Source: Escallonia rubra (lineage: Eukaryota > Streptophyta > Magnoliopsida > Escalloniales > Escalloniaceae). From it: a DNA stretch of 64,000 nt. Each line of letters begins with the position of its first letter. Position 1 is the stretch's first letter. Shown one piece after another: positions 24,001 to 36,488 of this stretch. The stretch spans positions 372,001 to 436,000 of the forward strand of contig JAVXUO010001741.1 in NCBI GenBank assembly GCA_033065855.1, in the 5' to 3' direction. The notes beneath the pieces are model-generated. The model searched no databases and had not been told where the DNA came from. It was given only the letters and a program-made list of their open reading frames with translations. The position numbers were made by a program, and so were the translations under genes.

Positions 24001-24813
24001 TAAGATTAAACAACTTTCGAGACTTAGAAAAAAAATGATCTAAAAATGATTTTGCTAGGTGCCTTTCGATTTAAATTTGATTAATTTCGCAAGAATAATA
24101 AGGGTTATATAATTTAAAAATTAATTCTAACCAGTTTAGAACTCAACCTAATCCATACACTAACTTATTATAACTTCATTTTGACTATTGTATTCTTAAA
24201 ACCAATCTTAAATGTGAATATAAAAATTCACATATCGAAAAAAGACAAAAATAACATATTAGATTTAGAAGGGAAAAAATAACATTCTAATTAAATTAAA
24301 TGTTACACACACACACAAGATAGTCATACATAAGATAGTCATCGTTACTAATGTGATATATAGATTTAATAAACGAATTATAAGTCAGTATTTTTAAATA
24401 AGACCTCACGACCACCAAACTAGTTATATCTCATATATAAGGATTTAGAAAACTAATCAAACTCTTTACTACGATTTATTATTGTAAAATTCGTGGTATA
24501 ATTATCGCGATATTTGTAAACCTTATAAATATCAATTGTACAACGTTTAAATTCTATTTACAAACATGTTTACGTATTAGGCTTTGATTTTAACTATTAA
24601 AACATTAAATTGTTATGTAATTCTTGCGTAATATTTGCATACGCATATATATTTACTTTGATACCTTCGAACTGTAAGTTGAAGTAAATTGTATTACAGT
24701 ACCGCTTGATGATGTAAAAAAAAGCTTAAAGAACGCAAAAATCTAGCAACAACACTGTAACACAATCTACACATTATTCTTTAAACTTACAGTTCAGAAG
24801 AACTAAAGCAAAC

Positions 24814-24837
24814 ATATATATATATATATATATATAT
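24814..24837. repeat. (AT)n microsatellite
   Basis: Twelve uninterrupted AT units inside the Helitron-like element. Confidence 0.9.
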
Positions 24838-26956
24838 GCAAATATTTTGTGCAACAATTGCATGACCATCTAATTAATCAAGACTGTAATTTTAGAAGTG
24901 TAGGAGACGAAAAAACATTTTACTGGATATCATATTCGTATCTTAATATTGGTGATTTCTTGAAACAATGATTAATGAAAAAGATAAGAATGGACTATGA
25001 TATTTACGATTCCAAAGATAAAGAACTCTTAGCCTAACTTTTGAAGCTATGAGACTTGGTTTTGAGATGTTACATGTTGAACCACTAAAAGAACTTAATA
25101 ATAATATAGTCTTGACAAGTTACTTGAAACTTTTGCAAATAAAGTATTAAAAATTTCTTACCAACAATTATAGTTTTAGCAAAAATAGATTTTTTTTTTC
25201 ATAAGATGTTAATCTCTTTTTGTTTCTTGAATGTGGTATGCATTGATACACTTTTTATAACTTTTTAAATTATTTTATTAACTTACTCGAGCTAGATTCA
25301 GGATCCTGAATTATAATCTCTAATAACTGAGGCGAGAAATACAATTATAGCTCATGACACCTCTTTGCATTGTGTTTCTAATATAATAAGGGTTATAAAA
25401 ACTAAGGTTAAACATATTAATGTTGCTAAAGATTTTAAAACATTATTTTGAACAGGATTTAATTTTGCAATTAATTAAATTGGCAAATATAGCAAACATT
25501 TAAATAATAAGCCTTATGCAATTCAAAAATTAATTTGAAACATTCAAAATTTTCTAATCAATATATTAACCTATTATGACTTTATTTGAGTATTATATAT
25601 CGAAAGCTCTCAAACATGAAATATTAACATGTAAACAAGAATTACTTAAAAGATTTAATAAGAAAAATTAGGTACTATTTCAAATTCATATTTAAGTTTC
25701 CTGTAAATTCAAATATGAATATAGCTATATATGTTGTTTATTAAATTTGGTCAATAATTTCTTTATTGTAAGGTTTTGCGCAATCCTACTTAGTCGCAAT
25801 GATTAAATGCAGATTTACCATGATATGCAGATTCTGTATGAGATAAATTAAAGAAATAGTGTAAACTTAAAACCTTAATTATGTGAGCATTTCTTAAGTT
25901 CAATTGATTTTCTGTTGGAAAAGCTTTGAACCAATTTTTTTCTATGGTACTTTTATTGTGAGTAATTAAGCTCTTAAGCATTCTAAATTCTGCATTAGCA
26001 ATATATCATTTATGATTTTATGTTAACTTTTATACTTCTGAATAGATTTGCATATAAAATCTAAAAAGATATTAGTTATGTTGTGATGAATGTAGACTAA
26101 AACTTAGACTGAAAACCTTATTATCTCTAAAGATAAATTTTACTTAGTAAGCATGTTTATTGTATGCTTTGTAAAATCTTTGTTAAATTTTGTTCAACAA
26201 TTTCCTTACTACGAGGTTTTGAGCTATCCTATGTAGTCATGTCAGTCAAACTTTATATAATTACCTCATGCACTGATTACTATATTATCTGTACACTTTG
26301 TTGGTGGATTACATTTGCTTTTGAAAGTGGCACATCATCTTTACTTAATTAATTTATGCTATAAACAAATATATTGACCAAAATTTTCTCTATCAAAATT
26401 AAACTAATATGTAATTAACGTTATGGGCAACCCATTCAAGGTCCAAATTATTTTTAAAAGATGCTTAGAAAATAATAAAAATGTCTTATGCAATAGCAAA
26501 TTGATCTCAATATGTTCTCCGCATAATTTTATCAGTAGAATTTACTTTTTTTTTTTGTTTACTAAATGAACTTTTAATTTTTTTTTTCATCTATGTAGTT
26601 ATTAAATCAGAATTAACAAATATGAACAAGGACATTACTTATTGATATTTCACCATAAGGGTTAATTTATTTTATTACAAACGTGTTCAAGCCAAAAATT
26701 AAAGTAACTATCTTTGATGAAATAACCATAAAATAATAAAATTGTGTAATATATTCTAGTATGCATTTCAAAACCATTAAAATAAATTACTGTTAGTAAA
26801 CAGTCCCGTGCTTGGCACGGGATTCTGGGCTAGTATTAACCAAGAAAGGAGTACAATATAAAGTACAATAAAAAAGAAAAAAATAGGTTATCGCTTTCTC
26901 ACACTATAACCTTTTTTTTTTTGGTAAGGCAGAAAATAATATAACAAATAACAGGT

Positions 26957-29900
26957 TCAGCCCCTAATATGGGCAACTTGTGCTACATCATTCGCTAACA
27001 GAGGGAGAACCACATCTGGTGGTTGCATGAGATACACAAGAGACTCCTTCTGTTGCTCACCACATTTAGACAATCGATCAGCACACTTGTTGCCTTCCCT
27101 AAATATATTTACTATACTTGAGCTAGTGTCCCTAATAAAAAATTTAGAGTCCTTAATCAGGTTGCTCAGAGGATGCAAAAGTCTATCCTAGCAATTGATT
27201 AGCTCCATGGCAACCTTCAAGTCTGTTTCAATTATGATGTTGGTTAATCATTTGTTCTTGATTAGCTGGAAGTCTTTAAGGATGCCTTAAAGTTCAGCTT
27301 CTAGAGCATTTGACGTAGCCAAGAAACCATAGTAGCCTTCAATCCATTCGCCAAGACAGTTCCTTAGAAGTCCCCCGAAGCCTCCTTGTAGGTTGTTCTT
27401 GGCACAACCATTCGTATTTAAGTACCTGCAAAAGGAAGCACCCAAGTTATTAAGGGAACATTTTCTTTCGGAACTTCAGGTTTTCGTTCATAGGCATTCT
27501 CCAGCTCCTCAGCAAAACACATGCTTAGTTTCCAGGTGGTCTCCCCAAGTATTTTAAGCCCCTCTATACTCTCTTTATTTCTGTCTTTCCAAACATGCCA
27601 CATAGTGGCTAAAAAGACATGTTTCCACTGGATGTTACCAAATCTTTGGTTATCATTCGAACTGACATCCGTATTTAAGTACCTGCAAAAGGAAGCACCC
27701 AAGTTATTAAGGGAAGATTTTCTTTCGGAACTTTAGGTTTTCGTTCATAGGCATTCTCCAGCTCCTCAGCAAAACACATGTTTAGTTTCCAGGTGGTCTC
27801 CCCAGGTATTTTAAGCCCCTCTATACTCTCTTTATTTCTGTCTTTCCAAACATGCCACATAGTGGCTAAAAAGACATGTTTCCACTGGATGTTACCAAAT
27901 CTTTGGTTATCATTCGAACTGATATTTTTGTGCAGCCATTCCTCCATACTCAAACTGTCTTCTTCTGAGAGTTGTTGTTTGGAAAATAGGTTATCCCATA
28001 TCTCCTTAGCTTTGGAACACTTTTTAATAATGTGATCAGAATTTTCAGTAGGGTTCCAACATCTAGAACAACTGGGGTCATCAGATATATTTCCAGTAGC
28101 TCTCAAACTGTTAGAGCATAGTCTATCTTGGAGAGCAAGCCATAAGAATAAAAATGATCTTCTGAGGAGTTTTAATTTTCCAAATCCAATGCCAAGAGGT
28201 AATGGCAGCATCCTCCTGATGCATGTCCACAATCACTTTATATGCACTAGTCACCGAGAATTTTCCATTTGGGCTAAGCCCCCAACAACATATGTCTTCA
28301 GAAATTATCTTCCATGGGAAGATACTCCCTCAAAATTTGATCATGGGCCTCCTGGCTAACCAAAGTACTGATTTTGTTATTGTCCCAAGAGCCTTCAGAG
28401 ATAACATGCTGGACCGTAATAAGATGTCCTAGACTATCAACACTAGCATCTAGGGGGCCATTGCCACACCACCAATCTCGCCAAAAGTCCACCTTATCCC
28501 CCTTGTTAATTTTCCATTTCAAACCTCTACTAAGGATATGAAGACTCTTTTGTATACTCCTCCATATATGGGATTTTCTGTTGTTGGTGTTCCAATCTCT
28601 ATGGTTATTCGTCATAGCATATTTATTTTTCAGAACTTTCACCCATAAAAGATCTTCATTAGTCACCATTTTCCAGCTCAGCTTTGTTAGACAAGCTATA
28701 TTGTTATGTTTAGCCTTCCTAAGCCCAAGACCCCCCTGATTCTTAGGCATACAGACCTTGTCCCAATTGACCAAATGAAATTTCTTTTTCCCTTCAACTT
28801 CTCCCGACAAAAAGGACCTATTAAGTCTATCCAATCTCTCAGTGGTTTTGGCAGGAAGGGCTTGGACCGGCATTAAGTGAGTAGGTATGACTGAAGTCAT
28901 AGATTGCACTAAAGTGGTTCTACCTGTAAGCGAAAGTAGTTTGGATTTCCATCCTGCTAATCTCCTTTAGACCTTTTGAAGGATATTGTCAAAAAGATTC
29001 TGAGGGAGTCTCTTATGGATCAGAGGAATACCCAAATAAACTCTTAGATTCTCAGTCAAAGGAATACCACAAAGATTACTTAGCTGTTTTGCCTTGCTCG
29101 ACGGAGTATTAGGGGAAACAAAAAGTTTGGATTTGTGAAGACTTATTTTCTGTCCAGAGCTCTCACAAAACTTCTCAAGAACATCCATGATCTTCTTACA
29201 CTTCTTCTCACCTGTTTTGCTAAAGATGATGATGTCATCCGCATAAAATAAATGAGATATAAACGAACCTCCATTAGAGGCCTTTAAACCAATCAAGTCT
29301 TTCTTCAAATTACAATCAACAATCATGTTAGACAATTTCTCCATGCAAAGCACAAAAATGTAAGGGGAGAGGGGATCCCCTTGTCTTATACCTCTCCCAG
29401 GGATGATGGTGTCAAGAGGAGACCCATTCCACAGAATATTCATAGAGCTGCTAGTAATGTAGCTCATGATGATTTTAATCCAGGCATCAAGGAAGTTAAA
29501 ATCAGTCAAAGTTTGTTGAATGAAAGTCCACTTTAATCTATCATAAGCCTTATCTAAGTCAATCTTGAAGACGACCCCTCCCATTTTCCCTTTCATGTTC
29601 CTAAGGGTGTGTAGCATTTCTTGAGTGATGATGGCATTATCCGTCGTCATTCTACCAGGGATAATGCTACTCTGGGCAGGACTTATAAGTTTATTAAGAA
29701 GAGGTCTCACTCTAGCCACCAAAACCTTAGAAAGAGCTTTGTAAGTCACATTAAAAAGACTAATAGGCTTGAACTCAGTAATTTTTTGGGGGTTATCAAT
29801 TTTAGGGATTAACGTAACTAGGGCCTTGTTATTTTCAACGGGCATGTGGCCAGATATATAACAATTGCGAATAAAATCACAGCAGTTTCTTCCTACAGTA

Positions 29901-31305
29901 TCCCAAAATTTATGGTAGAACATGCTACTAAAACCATCGGGGCCAGGGGCTTTGAGGTCCTTGTTACTAAAAAAGGCAACCTTAATCTCAGTATCTCCTA
30001 ATGGACTATCAAGCAGTCTACCCTCTTCCCTGCTCAGTCTAGGGACATTGGAAAAGCCATGCATATCAAAAAGGCCAGAGTTATTCTCAGTAAAGAGAGT
30101 GTTAAAATGGTTGTTTATATGATCCCCAATATCTGTAGGATTCGTAATCCAACTACCCTAATTATTAAGAAGAGCATTAAATTTATTCTTCTTTCTTCGG
30201 CTTATGGTGGATATATGGAAATATCTGGTATTCCTTTCACATTGGCAATGCCATTTAATCCTGGACTTCTAGAGCCAAAGCATCTCTTCCTGATCAAGGA
30301 TGGAGATGCACTCCTTTTTAAGGACTCTTTCAAGCAGCTCAAGGTTATGGGATCAATGTTCCACCAAGGCACATTGAATCCCTTTCAATCTAGCTAACAA
30401 AAGTATTTTTCTATGAAATATATTACCAAAAACCTCTCTATTCCATAATATAACATGCTCTTTAAAGTTTTCAGTGTTTCTGAAGATATTATTATCATTT
30501 TGATTCCAAGTGTTTTTGACAAAATCCGCAAACTTATCATGCATAATCCAAGTAACTTGAAAACGAAATGGCCTATTAACAGCCATAGAGGAGAAATACG
30601 TACCAGTGCAGTTTATAAGCAAGGGGCAATGATCTAAGGTAGTGCGGGGGAGATTACAAACCTGAGCTTCAGTAAAAAGTTCAATCCAAGAAGGGTTAGC
30701 TAAACACCTATCAATTCTTTTCTACACATTAGCCCACCCCGCTCTCCTATCAGTCCAGGTAAGTTTAGGACCTATACTACCAAGGTCCATTAAACCACAA
30801 GAATCAATATTGTTCCTGAACTTCCTAATCCTGCAAGTCTCCCCATCGTCCCCCCGTCCTTTACGCTCCGAAGTGTAAACAATATCATTAAAATCCCCCC
30901 TAGCATCCAGGGCATAGAAATATTGTGATCAAAATGAGATAAGTTATGCCATAACTCTTCCCATTTCCTGGGGTTTGGGCTAGCATAGACAGTGGATAAA
31001 ACCCAATCACTATGTTTCCTTTTAGTGACATTAACATGAATAACCTGGCTGGTGGTTTCAATAACTTTAATGTCAACTTTCGTGGCATCCCAAAAAAGCC
31101 ATATACCACCCGATCTTCCCTCAAGATTAACGATACAAGATCCGTTAAAATTGAGGTCTTGAAAAAACGTACCCATTTTGACGAATTGCACTCTAGGCTC
31201 CAAAATACCTACGATAATGAGATGGAAATTTCTAACAAACTCCTTAAACTCATTATGAAACCTTCTATTGCCCGCCCCTTCACAATTCCAGAATAAAATA
31301 TCCAT
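26957..31305 (-). pseudogene. LINE ORF2 (endonuclease, reverse transcriptase, zf-RVT, RNase H-like), broken
   Basis: ATG at 31305 opens the endonuclease (MDILFWNCEGAGNRRFHNEF; LEPRV; SGGIWLFWD; TVYASP). A frameshift near 30890 and a stop near 30725 break it. Sequence resumes around 30353-30622. The reverse transcriptase is open over 28967-30064: ALVTLIPKI, FKPISLFNVTYK, KIDLDKAYDRLKW (motif A), GIRQGDPLSPYIFVLCME (motif B), FYADDIIIF (motif C with both aspartates), then YLGIPLIHKR. Pieces at 28298-28909 and 27675-28232 carry the post-RT and zf-RVT parts (FLWLALQDRL, CSRCWNPTENSDHIIKKC). A 256-bp duplication follows, and 26957-27178 ends the RNase H-like region (IVNIFREGNKCADRLSKCG). The RT core is intact but the whole protein is not. 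Confidence 0.88.
27415..27926. repeat. 256-bp tandem duplication inside the LINE
   Basis: The segment beginning GTATTTAAGTACCTGCAAAAGG occurs at 27415 and again at 27671, nearly identical over 256 bp (for example one unit has GGGAACATTTTC where the other has GGGAAGATTTTC). 256 is not a multiple of three, so it shifts the ORF2 frame between the zf-RVT and RNase H-like parts. The second copy ends near 27926. Confidence 0.85.
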
Positions 31306-31723
31306 AAAACAGATAAAAAAAAGAGAAGAAGACAGCAGACCTAGATCTGTAGGGGCAACGAAGTTCGCGTACCTGATTGCTCATTCAAGCTAGAAATGCC
31401 TTGAGGAGATTCCTTTTGCCAATCATGGTCAATTGAGCTCTGATCTTCATATCCCTCTCCTCATTCGCTCGGGTTTTGTCGGGCCACTAGAGATTCTCGG
31501 TGTTGATGGATATCGATTGACATTTCTTCAGCTACTTCCTGCTGCTGAATAATATCCATCGCCACCAAACCGGTAACAGGTTGATCAGGGGGCTTCGCCG
31601 GCTGCCGCTTCAAATCTTGGGGTGAGATTTTGGGTGGGGACGACGAACAGTTCTCCATAGATTATGAGGGGTTGGAAGGTGGCTGGATAATGCCCAAACT
31701 GAGGCTCCTCTGTTTGGACCGAT

Positions 31724-33276
31724 CTAGGGTATATCATTGTCAATGTTAATTTCCTCTGTTGGGTTGTCTTCTGTTTCTATTTCCTCCGCTTCTAAATTAG
31801 TGGACCAGAACTTGCCATTTATCGGTTGACTAACTGAGGCCTGTTGGGCTTGTTCACTAATGTGTGCACTGCACTCCTCTTCCAAATGTTTATACAACTC
31901 CTTAGGCATCGGCCTAATATCTTTTCCAATGGGCTGGAGTCTTGGGCCTTCGCTTGGCCTTGTAATCTTTTTTTTTCCAAGTTGTTCCTATCTTTCCTCT
32001 TGGATCTATCCAACTCATTTGTTTCCTCCGTTAATGGGCTGAACCTATTAACTGGTCCAACACTTGCTTGAGCCTTGGTGGCAGGTGGCCTTCTTCCCCT
32101 CCTCTTTGCTAGCATCCACGACCCAAAACTATTCTCAGTCAGCGGTTGATGATCTGTAGAGGCAGGAACCTCTGACATTTCTGACATCCCAACATTATTA
32201 ACGTTGGGTTGCGGACCGTTAGGACTCTCTGCCACCTCCTTCTTCGGCGATCTCGTTTTGGAATTTTCGATAATGACTTCCCGACACCATTCTTTCCGGT
32301 GACCAATCCTACCACAGTTAAAACATAAATTGTTGATGTATTCATACTCAATTTTATATCGCCTCTTCCTTAGCATAAAGGCTGGAACCAGGGGTTTGGA
32401 AAGATCAATTTCGACACATATACGCGTATATTTCCCCCTCGTGGAAGTCGCAGTATTGATGTCAATCTTAAGAGGTTTTCCAATCTGCTCTCCAATACGG
32501 AATAGAACCTTTTCTTCGTAATATTCAATCGGTAACTCCGGGAGCCTTAACCAAATCGCTATTTTTATTTTTGTCGTTTCGGACGGTTTAAAATCAGGTT
32601 CCCATTTCCTCACTATTAAGTAATGGTTTAGTATGAGCCAAGGTCTTCCATTCGTAACGTAGTGATAATCTTTATTGAAACTGAACTTGATTAAGAAAAA
32701 ACCTTCATCCATATCTATCATCTCAAAATCTCCCTAGAGACTCTAAATATTTCGAAGGCGGGTGTTAAGCGCTCTGAATCCGATTGATTTCCCCATCAGT
32801 TTAACAATAAGACTATTCTTCCATGGTTTACGAATTCTCTTAATCAGGTTCTGGGATAGAGTGATTCTTGGAATATTTGGTTCCAAATCCTTTGTTTCTT
32901 CTTCAAACTCTTCCATGTCTTCATCCTCTTCACTTTCCTCATCCGAAGTTAGCTCAATAATTCGGGGATCAAAAGATATCGCCGCTGCACTTGACGAAGG
33001 AGCTACATCTTCTCTGTAGGACTTGGGCTTGGAAATGTTGCCCGAGGTAAACACAGGAGGTGAGCCAGTAGCACTACTTGGATCATCCAGCTTTTGAAGT
33101 CTTATAGTGGCTTCGTCTGGGTTTACCTATCTATGGGTGTTCTTGGGTTTCTTTGACATTCTCTGTTGTTGCTCTTTGTCAGCTCCCGCTTCAGGTGGAT
33201 CTCGTGGATCACTGTTTAAGTTAGGTGATGGCGGTTGGTTACCATGGAGGGCGTCGTGAGAGGCCAGTGCTTGCAT
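31724..33276 (-). pseudogene. LINE ORF1 (gag-like RNA-binding protein: DUF4283 plus CCHC knuckle), broken
   Basis: Starts at ATG 33276 (MQALASHDALHGNQPPSPNL). An in-frame TAG interrupts it near 33128. A 103-residue piece (32743-33054) has an acidic tract (DEESEEDEDMEEFEEE), and two more TAGs follow it. The main piece 31819-32721 has the DUF4283-type segment GFFLIKFSFNKDYHYV, NGRPWLILNHYLIVRKW, and the zinc knuckle CFNCGRIGHRKEWC (C-x2-C-x4-H-x4-C). The frame then shifts into 31724-31909. In the family this protein binds the element RNA. Roughly three stops and one frameshift make it a pseudogene. The junction to ORF2 (31305-31720) contains another open frame (31461-31658) whose relation to ORF1 is unclear. 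Confidence 0.82.
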
Positions 33277-33368
33277 AGGAAGCAGGAGTTAGAGAGAGAA
33301 AGCTAGAGAGAGGCTAGGCCCATTTTACTTGTGCAAACTAGCAACAAATTATTTCTCATAATATAACC

Positions 33369-35156
33369 ATAGATATGGAGTGGCACATAACCAAGCTTGC
33401 TTGAATATTCAAGAGCGGCTAAAATAGTAACGGTTTTATCGTCAAGGAACCTCCACCAAATGTTACCAGAATAGGAGGTTAGTACGTTGGTACCTAAATC
33501 AAGATACTAAATATGAACAATGGACAATAATCCTAACCCAGGCGTTTACAACAATGCAAAAATTCTTACACCAGTCTTACGTAACCTAAAAGACAATACC
33601 ACAAAACCAACTCAACGAAGTCAACATGTAGAAACAAACAAACCAAGCAGATCGAGGAAGTTGTCCACACAAAACATCACAACATCAACAAATGTCAACC
33701 CAGTAAGCCACTACCCCAAGAGCCCCATGCCCACGCGACACCATGCGCATCACCAAACAACTTGCCGCCAAGCCTGGGTGTCGACGCCATTGACGGCCAC
33801 TGCACCATCGTCAACCACAACCAACCCTAACTAGGTTACCAACAACCACCACTACAACTGCCGACCACCTTCATCGCAGGATCAGCACCTCAACCACCAT
33901 AGCCCAACCTTAGTCCATCCACCGTACAACAATTATTCCTCCTGCTGACTACAAACGGAGCCCCCTTATTATGCCAATCATTCCCGCAAGTAACTGAGAC
34001 CGAGGGAGGGGCAGCGGGACGCAGTAGAGAGGGAAAATGAAGGAAAAGAATAGAGACCACTAGAAGGAAAGAAACTCCCCTTCAGCCACCCTCTTTACCT
34101 CCACAAAACACAGCACCCCTTAACCAACCCACCGTGAACCACCACTAAATCAGACCATAAATCAGAAGGGGACAAGATAACCAAATCCAATACGAAAACC
34201 TAAATACGAGATGAGAAATGTAAACATTATCCACCAGCGACCACCATCAACCCGTACACAAGCCATAACCGCAGCTTCATGCCACCTAAACTCATACCAT
34301 AAGCCCACTCTAATAGGCCAACCTTAGCTACCTAAGGGGGAGAAGGCAACCAAATGATCCGAGTAATCTTGAATTGAAAATGCCAAACCCCTATTTATAA
34401 GCACAGAGCCACCATGCGCCGGAGAACTAGCAATTATAAAAGGAACCCCTATCCATGGTGAATATGTGAGTTTAGAGAGAGGAGAGAGAAAAGTGGGAAC
34501 GAGGTGTCTCACTTAAACCCCTACTTGTGCAACCTTGATTTTATAAGTTATCTCTCACATTAAAAAATTTAATTGTTTTGGTCTACGTCCACTCAACACC
34601 GTGAGATTTTTAATTTTGGAATTTAGCATCCTAAACTTTTTGACCCAGTGTTCAACTTACCAATTGGTGATAAAACTCAAAAATTTTCAGTTGAGAAGGC
34701 AAATACATGACTTTATCACTCAAATCCATTCTAGAGTTTCTGCCATTCCCCCAACCCGGAGGCGGACCTAAATATACTACTTCAAATATGCTGCTTACAA
34801 AAATATAATAAATAATTATTTTACAAAAATCTAACCTCAAAAGAGGTGATCAGAACTCTAAAATGTAATTTAAATCAAAGTACTCAAATCAACCATCAAT
34901 GTCTAATAACCACAGCAAAAGTCTAATAACAAATAAGCATGACCCAAAAAAGGGAATTTTAAATACTAAGAGAAGTCATAAAACATTACAAATGTTCTTG
35001 TTCTTTAAAGAAAAAATCAAAGTAAAACTCCAAGCTCTTCCATAGTTAATAACCTCCTTCTAAACAATATTAGCATAATTACCAGAAATGAGAAGAGAAG
35101 AGGGGTAAGGAGGTAGGGTGGGAGGGGGTTTGAGCACAAAGCTCAGCAAAGATAAC
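33369..35156. other. Unassigned sequence right of the LINE
   Basis: No gene or element is recognised. About 33480-34300 is rich in CCACCA/AACCAC-type sequence with a 104-residue low-complexity open frame (33520-33834). A purine-rich segment at about 34000-34080 looks like a tract from a decayed transposon. I found no termini or target duplications. Confidence 0.4.
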
Positions 35157-36488
35157 TGTAACACCCCAAAAATCTGAAACATTAATACCCCAAACTTCTG
35201 GAGTGTTAAAACAATCACTCGCTCGATCAATTACTTAATGGCATAAAGAACCTCGATTCAATAAACAGCTTTCAATACATGTCAGAGCTTCTAATCGGTG
35301 CAATAGCTCAAATTCTCTAAGATATATAGCCATAAAATAAAAAGACCTAATTTAAGTTCTCTATAGAACGAACTAAACAGTGTTTAGCCACTCACGGGTT
35401 CTTCCAAGCAAAATAATAAAAGGAACTCCAAAATTTTCACTCAGGCTCTAAACCATCACCAAGCAATCTACATGTGATTATTACCTGTAAAAGGTAACGA
35501 AAAGGGTAAACTTTTGAGAGCTCAATAAGGTCACTCAAGGACCAAAAGACATCTCAAAATGATCACTACTAATTCGATAACAATATGGGGAAGGGTTTTA
35601 ACTAAATCCTCTCGATCAAATATCAACACAATTGCTTTCACATACAATGCAAACAGTTTCAGATGATATTGAACAATGAGCACTTAGCAGAGTCACACAA
35701 ATAGTGCAGAATAACTCATATTATATATGCATATGTACTATCCCACCCCCACCCCCTTCGCATACAGACCATCCTTATAATGCCTAGAATAGATTCTCAT
35801 GTCAATGTACATAAGAACAATAATCATTAAATTAACATATAAGTCAATGCTTGTCATGCAATAAGAGATGAGCATCGACATGATTCAAATAACTGGTTAA
35901 AGCTCAACAAGGGTTTCAACGGCAATAATACATATATCAATTCAAAACTCAGAGTTCAATGATAGTCACAAACACATGATTAAAACATATCTGCATAGAA
36001 GTTAATGAATTTAATGTGCAAATAGAAATCATTACCTCGGTTCGAAGCTAAGCTAAGCTAAGCTAAGCAACCTTAACCGGAAATTCTCGAAGTTAACCTA
36101 AATTGGGCAATTCACTTAATAGAATACAATCTACACTATGGTACTATAAACTCAATACCAATTGTCTAAAATTCGCTCTCTCCTACTCTCAAAATATCCC
36201 AAGTCAATTCCATGTACGACAAAACCTAGACAGAAAATCTCAATACAAACCTCGAGGCATAATAATAACCCATAAATCACATTAATTCCCATAGAACATT
36301 TTTATGGCTTAAAAAAGCATAAAAGTTAAAATATCAAGTTTTAAGATTTTTGAATATTTTTAATTAAACATAATTTCTTTTAATCCAATAAAAGCTCATA
36401 AGTAGCCATAATTATTTTGAATCCAGACAATTTATAACATGTATAAGAATTATAGAAACCAAAACCATAATTTTAAAAGTATTAAAAT
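35157..36488. mobile_element. Probable decayed LTR remnant
   Basis: Begins TGTAACACCCCAAAAATCTG, the usual edge of plant gypsy-type LTRs (or its inverted form GGTGTTACA), with a second similar stretch (TTAATACCCCAAACTTCTGG) 30 bases later. It contains AAGCTAAGCTAAGCTAAGC (about 36045-36068). The right edge abuts another LTR start at 36489. Orientation and full extent are unresolved, and no TSD was found. Confidence 0.35.

Larger units (their letters stand above)
22590..26833 (+). mobile_element. Helitron-like element, AT-rich, with typical 3' end
   Basis: The 3' end is diagnostic: a hairpin CCCGTGC-TTG-GCACGGG (26805-26821), then eight bases, then CTAG (26830-26833) followed by T, with no terminal inverted repeat or target duplication. 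This matches the Helitron rule of a short GC-rich hairpin about 10 bases before CTRR and insertion between A and T. The body is very AT-rich, with diverged internal repeats in the left third and no Rep/helicase coding, so it is non-autonomous. The 5' end (TC...) is not certain; 22590 is where the AT-rich repeats begin. A related truncated copy is in intron 2 of the VAN3-binding-like gene. Confidence 0.65.
26912..33351 (-). mobile_element. Near full-length LINE (L1-type plant non-LTR retrotransposon), inactive
   Basis: A 6.4-kb element on the minus strand with a 3' poly-A tail (an 11-base T run at 26912-26922 on the plus strand) and flanking 17-bp duplications with two mismatches: TTTCTCACACTATAACC (26895-26911) and TTTCTCATAATATAACC (33352-33368). 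Order in the transcript: a gag-like ORF1 with DUF4283 and a CCHC knuckle, then ORF2 with endonuclease, reverse transcriptase, zf-RVT and RNase H-like domains. Several stops and frameshifts and a 256-bp tandem duplication mean it cannot make intact proteins. It inserted about 80 bp to the right of the Helitron-like 3' end. Confidence 0.88.
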
